Position numbers and translations under genes: made by a program
Shown: positions 27,460 to 39,786 of the stretch, one piece after another
Layout of the letters: every line of letters begins with the position of its first letter
Position numbering within the stretch: the first letter of the stretch is position 1
Source: Vigna angularis
Taxonomy: Eukaryota; Streptophyta; Magnoliopsida; Fabales; Fabaceae
Length of the DNA: 64,000 nt
Direction: 5' to 3'
Assembly (NCBI RefSeq): GCF_016808095.1
Contig: NC_068972.1
Location: forward strand, 40,455,029 to 40,519,028
Notes under the pieces: generated by a model
What the model saw: only the letters and a program-made list of their open reading frames with translations
The model's database searches: none
What the model was told of the DNA's origin: nothing

Positions 27460-27970
27460 AGATTTTAAAAGGTAACTTTCTGAACGAAATTTTGAAATCT
27501 AATATCTTAATCGAATTTTGAAATCCAGTATTTATCATTTTAAAATTTGGTGCTTTCTCAATAAATCTTACTTACTATGAATTTCTAAATTTGTTTCACC
27601 TATCAACCAAAATTAATTATCTAAATGTCAAATTTCAAATTTTATTCACCCCGAGTTATTTCCAAATTAATAAGCAATAAAAAAAAATAAGAATAAAATT
27701 TACTTGAAGAGAGTGTTATGTGAAGAAGAGAGTGTGGTGGGGGGGAGATATTGTGCTTTGTGGAGCGTAGGAACAAAGGAAGGAGGTAGAAGAATCGTGG
27801 GATGGAGACAGGGTGAGTGTGAAACGTTAGGATAAATGTGAGGGGTGAAGATAAGAGAGAGAAAGGATAATTATATTTTTATAGTAAAAATAAAAAGTAA
27901 TAGTATTTAGAAAATTTTTGGATACAAGAAGAAAATAGTAGGATGCAAGAAGTAATCCAAATTTATACAG
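27460..27970 (-). repeat. Right terminal region of the large MULE
   Basis: From 27480 to 27560, inverted copies of the left-end minisatellite core are seen (minus strand GATTTCAAAATTCGATTAAG, then GATTTCAAAATTTCG). Purine-rich sequence (27710-27870) follows, then the terminal inverted repeat (27900-27965). Confidence 0.55.
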
Positions 27971-27971
27971 A

Positions 27972-29018
27972 GAGTTGCTCCCTCCACCACCATAATGTGC
28001 TTCCTGCACCTCCCCATCGCTCTTTTGCCCTTTTATAAATTTTTAATTTCTATTTTAACTTTCACTAAATGGATACGAACATCCGTGAATGTATATGGAC
28101 ATCGAATGTCCTATATCCGTTGTGCGATATGCTAATGCGAGATGCACCCCTAGGTATTGTATCACAGAGCCCTAACATAATGGATCTTGTTAAGTGCGAT
28201 GATGCAACACTGTTGTATAAAAACAAGGTATGGAGATTAGGGGTAACACCAAGTGAATCCCAAATAAGAGAGATAACTTTGTGGCTCTCTGAATGTCACA
28301 AGGATCCCATAGGTTTAAGTACATATAGCTTGTCTAATACAGGCTTCCCAGGGGCTACTACTCTTGGTGATACAACTTGTGGAATGGCAGTTGTCAGAAT
28401 ATCTTCCAAAGATATAGTTTTCTGGTTCCGATCTCACACAACCACAGAAATTCGATGGGGTGGTGCAAAGCATGAACCTGGTGAAAGGGATGATGGTAGC
28501 AGGATGCATCCAATATCTTCATTTAAGGCTTTCCTTGAAGTTGTGAAGACAAGAAGTTTGCCCTGGAAGGATTATGAAATGGACATCATTCATTCATTGC
28601 AACTAATACTGAGAAATGCATTCAAAGACAACGAGAGTATGGAGATAAGCACATATGCTATCAATACAAGATTAAGTGATTTGAAAATCGAAGGGATGCA
28701 AGAACGGGAAGTAGTGACTAGTGAGATGGTAAGGTTTATTGAAACAGCAACAGTACCAAACAGATGTCCCAAAAGAAGGAAGGAATTCGAAACAGAAATG
28801 GAGAATGGTAGGAGGAAGAAACAGACACGGAGACAAACAGAGAACGTGAGAGTAGGGGGTGGGACTGCGAGTGAAAATGAGAAGGAGGTGTAGGATAATT
28901 AGGGTTTTGACAAAAAATAAAAAAAGATAAATGTTAAAAGTAAAAAGGATAATTTTAGAATTTAAAACAAATTGGAGAAGTACAAGGAGAACTCTGTGGT
29001 GGTGAAGGGAGCAGCTCT
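27972..29018 (+). mobile_element. Pack-MULE-like unit carrying a phytochrome fragment
   Basis: The left end (27972-28068) begins GAGAGTTGCTCCCTCCACCA and continues with GTGCTTCCTGCACCTCC. The reverse complement of the right end (29018-28920) begins GAGAGCTGCTCCCTTCACCA and continues with TTCTCCTTGTACTTCTCC. These are diverged but clearly related inverted termini of about 100 bp, belonging to the same family as the neighbouring MULE ends. The interior lacks any transposase and instead holds a gene fragment. That is the definition of a Pack-MULE. A 9 bp target duplication was not found, partly because it abuts another MULE end. Confidence 0.65.
28069..28893 (+). CDS. Chimeric reading frame with captured phytochrome (PHYE-like) PHY-domain fragment
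   Basis: Uninterrupted 274-codon frame. Residues about 15-230 align in order with plant phytochrome from the end of the GAF domain through most of the PHY domain: [123 protein letters not shown]. Wording such as [15 protein letters not shown] is closest to phytochrome E. The chromophore-binding Cys, the N-terminal PAS/GAF parts and the histidine-kinase-like output module are absent. The PHY tongue motif PRxSF reads PISSF, losing its arginine. The first 14 residues and the basic tail from about 231 ([20 protein letters not shown]) come from transposon end sequence. It cannot be a photoreceptor. Whether it is transcribed, or makes antisense or small RNA against a real PHYE, is unknown. Confidence 0.85.
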   Translation: MDTNIRECIWTSNVLYPLCDMLMRDAPLGIVSQSPNIMDLVKCDDATLLYKNKVWRLGVTPSESQIREITLWLSECHKDPIGLSTYSLSNTGFPGATTLGDTTCGMAVVRISSKDIVFWFRSHTTTEIRWGGAKHEPGERDDGSRMHPISSFKAFLEVVKTRSLPWKDYEMDIIHSLQLILRNAFKDNESMEISTYAINTRLSDLKIEGMQEREVVTSEMVRFIETATVPNRCPKRRKEFETEMENGRRKKQTRRQTENVRVGGGTASENEKEV

Positions 29019-29565
29019 CATTCTCATTTATATATATCTCGGTCATGAGTCCAATAGCAACGTGGGTCAAGCCGAAGTTTTACTCTATTAATTAGTTTCT
29101 AAAATTTTACCCAGCATAATTAAATTTTATCCTTAAATTCTGTAATTCAATCTGATAATTTTCACACGAATAATTGATTACTTAATCATTTTAAAAGAAC
29201 TTGTGGTCACGAATATATTTTTTTCTTAAAATGGAAAAATTACTAAATTTTGAAACCCGGATGATCAAATATATAATTTTTTTTGAAAGAAATCAAAATT
29301 ACACTATGAATAAAAAAAAAGTATATCCAGACCTAATTATTATTATTTAAAAACGCTTGTAGCATTTTCAGAAGTCTTTTGACACAAAAGAAGCCGTTTG
29401 ATAGAAATGTAGTTGTTTAATAGAAACGAAGTCGTTTAACCTAAAAACGACATTAGTTCTTCAACCGGATGAACGACTGAAGTTAACGCGAGAAAACCGA
29501 AATTCGCACTCTGCCGCACGCAGCGACTCCCTGTGGTTTGGGGAAAACTTCTAGAATATTCTTCC
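29019..29565. other. Upstream region of the expp1-like gene
   Basis: AT-rich to about 29340. After that comes a less AT-rich stretch with several gaagtcgttt-like repeats (29388-29450), probably the core promoter and 5' UTR of the gene at 29566. Confidence 0.45.
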
Positions 29566-31693
29566 ATGGAGGTTATCAGAGGACTAGCGCCGGCAATCGT
29601 GGTGGCGGTGCTCCTGGCGGCGTTGACGGCGGAAGCCGGCGACAACAACCAAGTATTCTCTCCCTGCTCCGATACTCGTGTGCAGAGATCCGACGGATTC
29701 TCGTTCGGAATCGTGTTCGCGCCGAAGGACAAGTTCTTTTTGAACAACAATAACAGCGTTCAGCTGTCACCGTGTGATACGAGACTCTCTCTCTCCAATT
29801 CGAATTATCAGATCTCTGTGTTCAGACCCAAGGTCGACGAAATCTCGCTCCTGACGGTTAACTCCTCATCATTCACCGCGGTTCGTTCTCAGTTTCTCTA
29901 TTTGTTTTCTCAATTTTGATATTAGAGATTGGTATAGTTTCCTTTGGGGATCGAAGTAACCGAAGTCAATTTCTTTTGTTAATTCATAATTTGGTTAATT
30001 AGTGTGTTTTTTTTAATTCTCTTTTGCTACTCCAAAATCTAGCATTGAACTACGATCATTTATGCCAGTTGACTAGAAAGTATTCACGAAACCCTAATTT
30101 CATAATCCTTGGTTCATGTGAATAGGAATCTCTTTTTTTTGTGAGATGTTTTGTTTATGCTAAATTCAAGCTATGCTTGTTTGAGTAACTGGAAATTGTG
30201 GAGTTGGGGGATTTGGAAGGAAGCTTATTTCTCCTTTCTTCGTTACAACATAACAATATGGACGGTTTAAAGTGGAGTGCAACTCAGAATGCAATTTTTT
30301 TTTTCTAGTTAAGCATCCTTTCGTATGAAAGTGAGTTGAAATTATTTTTTAGTGAAACCTGATTGAAACCTCTGTCTCGTTCCAATTTCAATTCTCTTAT
30401 TATTTTCTACTTTCGCATTTTCAACTTACATAAACATTGCCTCAGTTTTATAGCAAAATTCAAATTTGTTTGGCCCCCTAATTGAGTCTGATTTGTTCCT
30501 GTTTTTGTCAAAAATGGATGGGGCTACTAGTTTGAGCAAGGTCACTGATCAGTCCAAATTGATTGACAATTTGACCAAACTGATGGTTTAGTCATTCGAG
30601 CTTATTGATTCAGGCTTAGACTTTAGAGTGGCCAAAATGCATGATACTTTTTTAAAAACACTTGATCATTCAAGTAATAATCTATTAAACACCAAATCGA
30701 CTCTAACACAAAATTGAACATGATACTGACACACATACGGGACATGTCTTATGTCCAAAGTATAAGATGTGGTGTACTTGTAAAGATACTTCAACATTCA
30801 AGACACCAATAATAATTCACTCAAGTAACTAGATGTAGTAGATGTATATCTTTCACGATTTTGGTAGCATTTATAATTGTTAACTCAAGGCTAGAATCCT
30901 TATAGCTGAGGGTCAAAGGTCCCTTATGGACAATTATAGGCTACCACGGCGTGTATGTGCAATAAACTAGTGTCCCTGTTTTGACTATAGTCAAAATATC
31001 CTGGAGTTGTTTGGGCTTCATACAGATATGTCATATTGGTTGGGCTTAAGCGAATGGAAGGCCAGTTTATAACAGTTCCTAACGCATGATTTGATTTGAT
31101 TATCAGTGTGGTTAACTTTCGTATTTTTGTCTCTGTTGATTAATTTATTTTTTATTGTTTTGTGTCTGTTAACTGTTTCTTGTGCAGGACACGTATGGCT
31201 ATATGGTTGCATTTGCTGGAAGGAGATATGCAGCAAGGTCTCCCCCTGCTTTTGTCGCAAACAGCACATATACCGTTACCAGTTTTACTCTTGTAAGGAG
31301 TGGTTTATCTTTTGAAAGTAGTGTTTTGATATTTGTGGTCATAATCATAATCCATACCACCAACTGAACCTGGCTTTGTAGGTCCTTGAGTTTAAGAAGG
31401 GGAGACTGCAAAATTTATACTGGAAAAGAGATGGGTGTGCTAAATGCTCGAGTAATTCGAAAGCTGTGTGTCTCAACAATCAGGATTGTGCACTACAAAC
31501 GTCCAGTTGCAAGAGCCATGGAGGAACTGTGGATTGCAGCATAGGTATACAGCTGGCATTCTCTGGCACAGATAAGCACCTTGCAGTTCTCAATTCTTGG
31601 TATGAAGTGAAAAACCTTCGCCAATATTCACTGTATGGCCTTTATTCAAATCTTAGAGATTCCCTCACTAGCCAGTATGATAAATTTTTCTAA
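29566..31693 (+). CDS. expp1-like secreted protein
   Basis: Three coding exons: 29566-29880, 31188-31292 and 31382-31693 (315, 105 and 312 bp), giving 243 residues. Both introns (1307 and 89 bp) are GT-AG and in phase 0. The start ATG opens a signal peptide (MEVIRGLAPAIVVAVLLAAL, then TAEAG). The mature part has VFSPCSDTRVQRSDGFSFGI, DEISLLTVNSSSF, YMVAFAGRRYAARS, FVANSTYTVTSFTLVLEFKK, LQNLYWKRDGCAKC, VCLNNQDCALQTSSCK, VDCSIGIQLAFSGTDKHLAV and YSLYGLYSNLRDSLTSQYD. This is the plant protein annotated expp1 (Arabidopsis At3g44150 type), a conserved, cysteine-containing extracellular or secretory-pathway protein of unknown biochemical role. All parts expected from the family are present and the gene looks functional. 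Intron 1 contains what may be an old insertion around 30640-30850, which I could not classify. Confidence 0.92.
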
Positions 31694-33154
31694 TTCCCTT
31701 TAGTTATTTTTTTTTTTAATTTTGTTTTGTATCATTCTGTTGTGATTTGCTCTTGTTATTACGTTATCCACATCCCAACCCTTCTCTTATCAATATATTT
31801 GTGAGAACCCAGAATGATGGCTTGTATATTGTATACCAAAGTTATGTTTTATGTTGGAAGGAGTACAAAACATATGAATTTGTTATTGACTGAAGTGAAC
31901 TGTGTTGGACTAGGAGATTCCAAATAGTGTGAATGAAGAATGTAGTTTGTCCAAACTTCGACCAAACTAGCATGCAAAGTCCTTCTAGTTCCACATGAAT
32001 TATTGAGCGATGCATGTTTTTGCATCTAATATTGGAGAGGGGAGGACTGAATTAGGAAACAAAGTAACACTATTTTTTTTGTTGAGAAATTAACATGTAT
32101 CAATCATCATATATTATTCAGCTGAAATTTAAATAATGATTAGTGTGTGAGATGTGATAAACTGATACATGTCCATTATTTAGCAAGTGGACAGTTACCA
32201 TATATTATTCCGAGGTGCAGTTAGCTATTGCCTATTGCCATGGATGACGAATTATTTAAAGGGTCTTCTATTTGAGTGCCTTAAAAGTGCTCGAAGTGCT
32301 CTCATGGTAAACAAATTGAATCTTAAGTATTGTTCTGATATAAATATGTACTGTTCATGTCATTTAAAACCATTTAAATATTACAACAAAATCCTCGTAT
32401 TAAAAATACAACTAATAAAAATATTGTTTATTTTTTTACCTCAATTTTTTTTTCTCTAAATCTTATTTTGTCTCTATATATTGTCCATGGATATTTTTTA
32501 AAGTATTTGTCGATATTTTAAAAAAATACATATCTGATAAATATAACGGGAGGATAATAAATGATATTTTTTTTGCGAATGGATAAGTATTATTTATGTT
32601 CGACCTTACTGTCATTATATCTAAATCATTATAATTAAAATCCTTACATGTGGTCATCCATGATCTAAATCATTATAATTAAAATTTTCGTTTGTTCATA
32701 ACTGTATTATTTTAAATATTAAGTTTAGATTAAAGTTTTAATATTGGACTTGTATTTCTAAAACTTTACTATCATAATTTACAAGATATATATTTGTGCT
32801 CAATTTTTGTTGTAGTTTTTATTTTATGCCTTTCTAAAGTATTTTTCTAAAACAATATATAATTGTTAGTAATGTATCATATTTTATTTATTGTTTGATG
32901 AAAATTATTTAAACTGTGTTTAGAAAAGAAAAATTGCATTATTTCTCCGTTCATTCCTCTAGAAATTAAAGGATGAATATTGCATTTGTTAAAACCATGA
33001 AGTCTTGATCTGTTATAGGTTTTCTTAAAGATTTGGAATGAAATGGTTTTGTTCTGACATACCAGTTTAAAGTGTCTTTAGGTATCTTACCTCTAAAAAA
33101 CTAATAAACTTATTATATTATTAATTTAAATAAACTTATTAATGATTTTAATTT
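31694..33154. other. Intergenic, AT-rich
   Basis: 3' UTR and flank of the expp1-like gene followed by spacer. No gene recognised. Confidence 0.4.
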
Positions 33155-33187
33155 TCTTATATTATATTATATTATATTATATTATAT

Positions 33188-33255
<68 letters not shown>
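33155..33255. repeat. (TATAT)n / (TA)n compound microsatellite
   Basis: ATATT pentamer repeats (33155-33193) merge into a TA dinucleotide tract to 33255. Confidence 0.93.
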
Positions 33256-33259
<4 letters not shown>

Positions 33260-33668
33260 GTATATATTAAAGGTTTTACATGTCTTTATCCTTTCAGTCA
33301 GTTTAGTTTTTATCTTTTAAAATATTTAATTTAATCCTTTATATTTTTAAAAAATAAAACCCGTATTGACTATTAAATTTAGATTTAAATTCTTTTATCA
33401 ATTTAGACCTATTACTTTAACAATTTAACCGTATTGACTATACCAAAACAAATTTTTTAGAAAAATATATTCACTATATATGCAAGCTGTTTTCAATCAT
33501 CACTGTAACTAAAACAAATTAAAATTCATATTTCTTTTTTGTCCTCCATCCACCAGAGCCCACTCCGACTTTGCTTACCCCACCCTTTTTCTTCCTCTTC
33601 ACCACTTCTCAAAATTTTGATTTATTTTGCTTAAAAGCTAAATGGAAAATTTAAAAAGATAAACCATA

Positions 33669-35880
33669 TGTTAGATATATTATATATATTATTATTGAAT
33701 ATCTTATATATTTTATCTTTATATATTTTATTTTTATATTTTATTTTTAGTTTGTTTGTTATTTTTTATTTGTATTTTAAACTTAACCTATATTTTTTAT
33801 TATAAATAGAGTATCTTATATGTATATTCAATATAAGGGAGATTAATTACATACATAGCTTTTACTATATTCAACATAGTATACACCAACGACACCCAAC
33901 GTCTTTAAGGTGTTTGTTATGATCTTTTTAATGTTGTTGCTTCTCGATATAAAGACTCTATAACTGATTATATGGATAAAATTCATGCTCTTTTTCATGA
34001 ATTTAATGAATTATTGTCTCCTACTTCTCCTGCCCAAGAAATAGAGCAACGATCAAAGTTTTTCATGATATTGACATTGTACGGCCTTGCTAATGAATAT
34101 TCTCATACCTATGATTAGGTTTTGGGTTCACATGTTGTACCCACTTTGAGTTCTACTTGTTCCATTCTTTTACATGTGTCTAGTAAACCCATCAAGGATA
34201 CACCTATTTCCTTTACATTGGCATCTCAACATCATGATTGCAATCACTCTCGTAAGTAGGGAAAATGACGTCCCAAGCCGGAAAAAGGATGTCCCAAGTG
34301 TGACCATTGTGGCAGACCAGGCCACAAGATTGACAAGTGTTATGCATTACATGGTAATCCTCCTAGATATGATACTATTGTTCAGATTGCTCCTCCCTCG
34401 TAATTATCTACAAGAAATCCTCCTTCATTCGATATTACCGACGACTCTGTTATTTTCAGTAAATTTTTCAAATGGTACAAGGATCAACAATCTTCTAGTT
34501 CCACTACATCTGTAGCACACATAGGTACATCTTTTGTTGGTCTGACTACATCTTCTTCTCTTGGATCTTGGGTTCTTGAAGAGCCACATATCACATCACT
34601 AGTAACAAATATTTGTTTTTTCTTTGTTTTATCTGAATTCTTTACCTTCTGTTACAATGGTTGATGGATTTAGAGTTTTAGCTCATGGTATTAAGGCTGT
34701 TAACATTTTTTTATTTTTATCCATTGATAATGTTCTTTATGCCCTTGGGTTTTCTTTTAACTTATTATCCATCAATCGTCTAATTCGTTCTCTTGATTGT
34801 AGTATTTCTTTTAACAAAGATTTTGTTAGTTTACAGGACCAAAGTTTGAGACAGGTGATTAACACCATATGTGAGTCTCATGGTCTTTATCATCTTCACC
34901 CTTCTACACATGTTAGCGTAGTTATTAAGTCTCTATCTTTTTCATGCTCAATTAGGTCATCTAGTATTGCCAAATTGCAACACTATATTCCTAGCTTATC
35001 CAAGTTGTCCAATCTGGTTTGTGAGTCGTGTCAATTAGGAAAACATATTCATATAGTTCCTTTTCTTGTAGTGTCTCACAACATGCTTCGTCTCTTTTTG
35101 CTTTAGTAAATTCTTACATTTGGGGACCTAGTTGCGTTAAGTCTAATTTAGGTTTTCAATATTTTGTTACTTTTATGGATGATTATTCTAGATGTACTTC
35201 ACTATTTTTAATGAAAAATCATTCTGATTTATTGTATATTTTTCAAACCTTTTATAATGAAATGAAAATTCAGTTTGTTGTTTCTATTCAAACTTTGCGT
35301 ATTGATAATGACCGTGAATTTCTTTTCCATTCTTTTAAACAATTTATGGCTTCTCAGTATATTTTCCATCAAACTTCATGTGCTTATACACATCGACAAA
35401 TGGGGTGGCTAAACACAAAAATAGACATCTTATTGAAACAACTCGAACTCTTTAAATTTATGGTAATATTTCTCAATATTTGTATGGTTATTCTATTCTT
35501 AATGCATGTTATCTCATTAGTCATATGCCTTCTTCTATTTTAGATAATAAAATACCTCATTCTATTTTATTTCCTCATGAACTCATTCACCCTTTACCTC
35601 TAAAAGTTTTTGGGTCTACACATATGTGTTTTTTTATGCTTTACTAGATAAAAAAGATACAAGTGTTTTTCTCTTTCTCTTAACCACTATTTTAATTTTG
35701 TAGATGTCACCTTTAATGATGAGTCTTCCTTTTATTTTAACTATCATTCTTCTTGTGATATGTCTCTTTCTAACATTGTAGTCAATATTCCTGTTATTTG
35801 TATTAATCAAATTGTGCCTAGTTCACCAGGTGTTTCTCAACAACCACCAAGTGACTCAATTCAAGTGGCAACTATTTTAT
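33669..35880 (+). mobile_element. Truncated, decayed Ty1/copia retrotransposon (gag to integrase)
   Basis: Possible 5' LTR remnants begin TGTTAGATATATT at 33669 and include a TATAAATAGAG box near 33802. From about 33915, broken frames follow copia order. Gag: YMDKIHALFHEFNELLSPTS, with the zinc knuckle CDHCGRPGHKIDKCYALHG near 34300. GAG-pre-integrase: LYHLHPS, VCESCQLGKH near 34870-35045. Integrase core: YFVTFMDDYSRCTSLFLMKN, LRIDNDREF, HQTSCAYTHRQMGW near 35155-35410. Frameshifts and stops separate these parts. Similarity fades by 35880 before any reverse transcriptase, so the 3' half is missing. Confidence 0.85.
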
Positions 35881-37971
35881 AAAGAACAAAATAAATTTGT
35901 TATTAAAAAATCTATTCTTTTATTAAGACCATTAAAGAAAATATACATTTATCTATAAACAATCTTATTTGACCTTTTTCACATACATTGTTTAATAATT
36001 AATAAAGGTAAGGAAATATATGATTTTAATATACAGTAACAAATTTAAAATAATAATATTGAGAAAAAAATATTATTTATACAAATTCATGAGGTCTAAA
36101 AGACCATTCAATGACCTAAAGTTAGATATTTTCAACGAAATAAGCTTTTATAAAAAGCTAGATCTGACTTACTAGAAGAACTAGGTTGACCGTTTGATGT
36201 ATATCCTGTTATATAAATCTTAAGTAAGTTTCTAAATAGGTTTTTATGTTAGCCTTGCTGAAAGAGCTTATATTTGACACCTTATATTTAAAAAATGAGA
36301 TATAACTAAGGTGTTTTAAAACCTAACTTTTCATTTGAGATATTTGACACCTTATATTTAAGAAATGAGATATTTGACACCTTATATATATATATAATTG
36401 CCAACAATTCATACAATCAACACCTTCACTAAATTATGCTTAATTTGACTATGTGAATTAATGAATTTATGTTCATTTTTTTGTTTGAAAAATGAATTCA
36501 ATTTACTAACTAATTAATTACACTATTTCATTTTAAAATTATTATAGAATTTAATAATTTTCAGATGATGAAAATTTAATATTGGTTAACAATATAAAAT
36601 AATTTTATATAATGAATATATTCTATTAAATTCTTTCAAAATAAATACAGTTAAAATTTAGGGTGAGATGAGTTTTCCATACCAACACATGCATGGATCC
36701 AAGGTCCTCCAATTAGCAAGCTACATTTTGTATCATAAAAATTATGGCTAAAGATTACTTTCTGTACTTCTTTAAAAGGAACCATATATAAATGAATATT
36801 GTTCACATAAACTTTTGACAAACACTTTTAATAAAGCGAAGTAAATTTTCTTATAAACTAAAATTAGTTTATAAATACAAATTATTTTATTTATAAATAT
36901 TTCAGAGAAAATATTTCACTATAAGAAATCTTCTCTCATTATTTTTTAAGTTCAAATTCTCTTATCAGTTCTTTTTATTGCACACTATAAAAGAGCCACT
37001 AGTTTAATTAATCTCACGAAGTGTATTTAAATAACTTCTCTGAGACAAACGAAATCATCTACTTATATCTCATCATGTAGCTTGCATAACCCACAAAATA
37101 TAAATTAGTACTAAATAATTATTTCTACTGTCATGTAATATCAATTATTATAATTATTATATGTGGAGGATCAACAGAATGACGTACCTCTCTACTCAAC
37201 TTTTTTTTTATTATTGGTGAATAAATTAAGGAGGTCATTATAAAAGGTGTAGATTCCAAGACAGAAGAATCTTCACATTTTAAAAACTACAAGAAGATTC
37301 TAAAAGAATTCTTTTACACAATTTAACAACCAAATCATATGAATCACCCCCAGTAGGTCAAATGAAAAAGATTTAGAATATTAATCCACTAGTAATGTTT
37401 GTCATTTACTTTAAATATACAATGTAAAAAGAATGAAGTAGAATGGATGAACATTATCGTAAAAAATCAAAATTTCGAGAATGTTTCTCTATATATTTAC
37501 CTTTCACATATTAGATTTATTTGTAAGGAAGAATACATTATAAAAATCTAAAACAACTGTTACAAGAAAAGTTTAAGGAAGTTGTGAGAACTTGTGGATT
37601 ATGGACTATACAAGAAATGTTTCAATTATGTGTTAGCTTGAGAAAATAAATCTACAAGGGCTTAAAAAATAAAACCAAAAGATTAGGCTATTTGAAGTTC
37701 ATGTGGATTGTGGATTGTGAACTACAAAAAGAATATTTCAATCAAAGAAATAATTTTGGGAAACATAGCATGCAATTAGCAAGAATGTGCTTAAATCTTT
37801 GGTATACCAAAATAGCATAAAATATATAATTTCTTAACATATTTATATCTAAATGAAAAGGCAGACTGAACTTATTGTCTTATTTATTTATTTTATTAAG
37901 TATTAGAAGGGTGGTTATGAATATTGTAGTAGAACATTCTTTGTTTCATATTGACAATATGAGAGGTAATT
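35881..37971. other. Intergenic, AT-rich
   Basis: Contains a 27 bp phrase (gagatatttgacaccttatattta) repeated at about 36270, 36335 and 36367. No gene recognised. Confidence 0.4.
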
Positions 37972-38153
37972 TGTTTTTATGTGGTCAAATCTAGTCTCTG
38001 CAATCTATCATTGTCAGCCACTATAGGCCACCATGCATTACTAACGACGAGCATCGACAAACTACAGGGACTATATTGTTATTAATAAGGGATGATGGCT
38101 TACAGTGGCTGACAATGATAGATTACAAGGACTACATTGGACCACATAAAAAC
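37972..38153. repeat. Long inverted repeat (foldback), arms of about 60 bp
   Basis: The left arm 37972-38034 (GTTTTTATGTGGTCAAATCT ... AATCTATCATTGTCAGCCAC) is the near reverse complement of 38094-38153 (GTGGCTGACAATGATAGATT ... GACCACATAAAAAC), with a 59 bp loop. Arm identity appears to be about 85-90%. The loop contains another half copy (CTACAGGGACTATATTG). This suits a MITE or a hairpin-RNA-forming locus. Confidence 0.85.
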
Positions 38154-39786
38154 AAACTCCCCGTCACGATGAATGACGAAAATGATTGCGTTCAGATGAC
38201 AAACAGTGAAGGTGGAAGATTGAGCTTTTCAAAAGAATGGTCTCTTTTATTCATCAAAGCGCCTAGAAATAGACTCCCCTTCACGGGGAATGACAGTAGA
38301 CCACGACAACTGATAGTGGACAACAATGAAAATGACATTGTAGAGAGCTATAGAATTCTTATTGTAACACCTCTAATAGAGTGTCACGTGTAAAAAAATA
38401 ATAAAGTGCAAATTGTATAAAATCGTTCTTGTCAAATATATATATATATATATATTTATTTATTTAAAAATTATCATCGCAGAAGTAAAACCATAAACGT
38501 ATCAAATGTGCATACATCATAACAAAACAAATCTTACTTGTCCTTTAAAACACCAAAATCAAACATACGTAAAAAAAACAATATAAAAATCCAAACAAAT
38601 ATTATTCCTCATCTCTCGTCAAGTTACTCCAGTCCAACCTCATTGGCAACACAATATACTCTCCTACAAGTACGATCATCGTAGGTGGAACCACAATCAA
38701 AACATGCAAGGGTGAGTAACTAGGAAATATAACAGCATACGATTCAATATAATATCATCAAACACAAAGTATATCCGTCATCAAATCATATTACATGACA
38801 ATAATAAACTCATAACCGAGATCATTCACACAAACATATGTCGTTTCCTTGAACTTGTTGTACAAACCTGTTTCGTAAAACATGACAATTCGAGTCGTCT
38901 TCCATCGCAACTTAAGACCTATCTCTCCAACTTCTCAAGGACTATCGAGTTAAAATATCGACCAAATATCTCTACCATTTTGTTCCAATATCCCACTTTA
39001 AACTAACCTCATGTCTCATTTCTTAACTTCACCAGAATAACCAATTTTGTCTTTTTCGAAAGAGAAAGGAAGCAAAAAGACCACAAAAAGCTAAGGTTTT
39101 TTCTTTTCTCTAACAATCACCTTTCTACTAATAGAAAAAGGAGCTAGGGAATATTATTTTGGGCTATGGGGGTTTAAACTCAAAACCATACAACAACCCC
39201 CCTTCACACAAGTACACATAACCACTAGACCAAGGTCCCTTTCAATGATAATGTATTGCAAAAAACACTACTTAAGTCTTATTTAATGTATTTTTGAAAT
39301 TTTAAATAAAAATCAATATTAATAAATTTTTATCCACTTTTTTAACATTTCCTTCACACAAATACTTATCATAATTAAGTATTTAGTATACAACAAAATA
39401 TAATAATAAAATAAAAAAGTATTTTTATTTTATACGGGTCTTACACTTATGGTTATCCTTGACTGCATGTGGGTAACCTAGCTAAAACGATCAAAATCAT
39501 TTGGTCGCCGGTTGAAATTGGAACTCTGACGGTGGCAGCAGTAGATGGCAGCACTGCCACCATCACCTGCGGTAGGTGTAGTGGCAGAGGCGAGAAAGTC
39601 CCTTTTATATTGGTATACTCCCCCTCCAGCGGAAGCATTTCCAACCACGAGTACCCTTTTGTACCATCATTCATCTTAATGGAACACACTTACCTGAAAC
39701 TTTTGTCAATAAGACTTTCGATACAGGAACCATTGTACTCATCTAAGCTGTTTACCAAGACTAACCCAACTTTGATATCATGTTCA
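38154..39786. other. Intergenic
   Basis: A (TA)n tract lies at about 38437-38455. The part 39465-39620 is distinctly less AT-rich (GGTGGCAGCAGTAGATGGCA) and open on both strands, but no protein family is recognised. Confidence 0.35.

Larger units (their letters stand above)
15366..27970. mobile_element. Large decayed Mutator-like element (MULE) hosting nested insertions
   Basis: The two ends are diverged terminal inverted repeats. At the left (15366-15430) the sequence reads aaattt then cttcttgcacctcctaaatt and ctcttcctgcacct. The reverse complement of the right end (about 27900-27965) reads aaatttgg, acttcttgcatcctactatt, ttcttcttgtatcc. Inside are a MULE transposase pseudogene with an OTU-like end (plus strand, from 20308) and a convergent PMD/MAIN-like pseudogene (minus strand, 27150 down to about 23260). 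Two later elements account for 6.1 kb of the 12.6 kb. A 9 bp target duplication could not be found, and another MULE-family unit directly abuts the right end. The right limit is therefore approximate. Confidence 0.65.

Noticed and set aside
29533..29565. Earlier start for the expp1-like protein
   Set aside because: The upstream codon at 29533 is GTG. The ATG at 29566 begins a good signal peptide.
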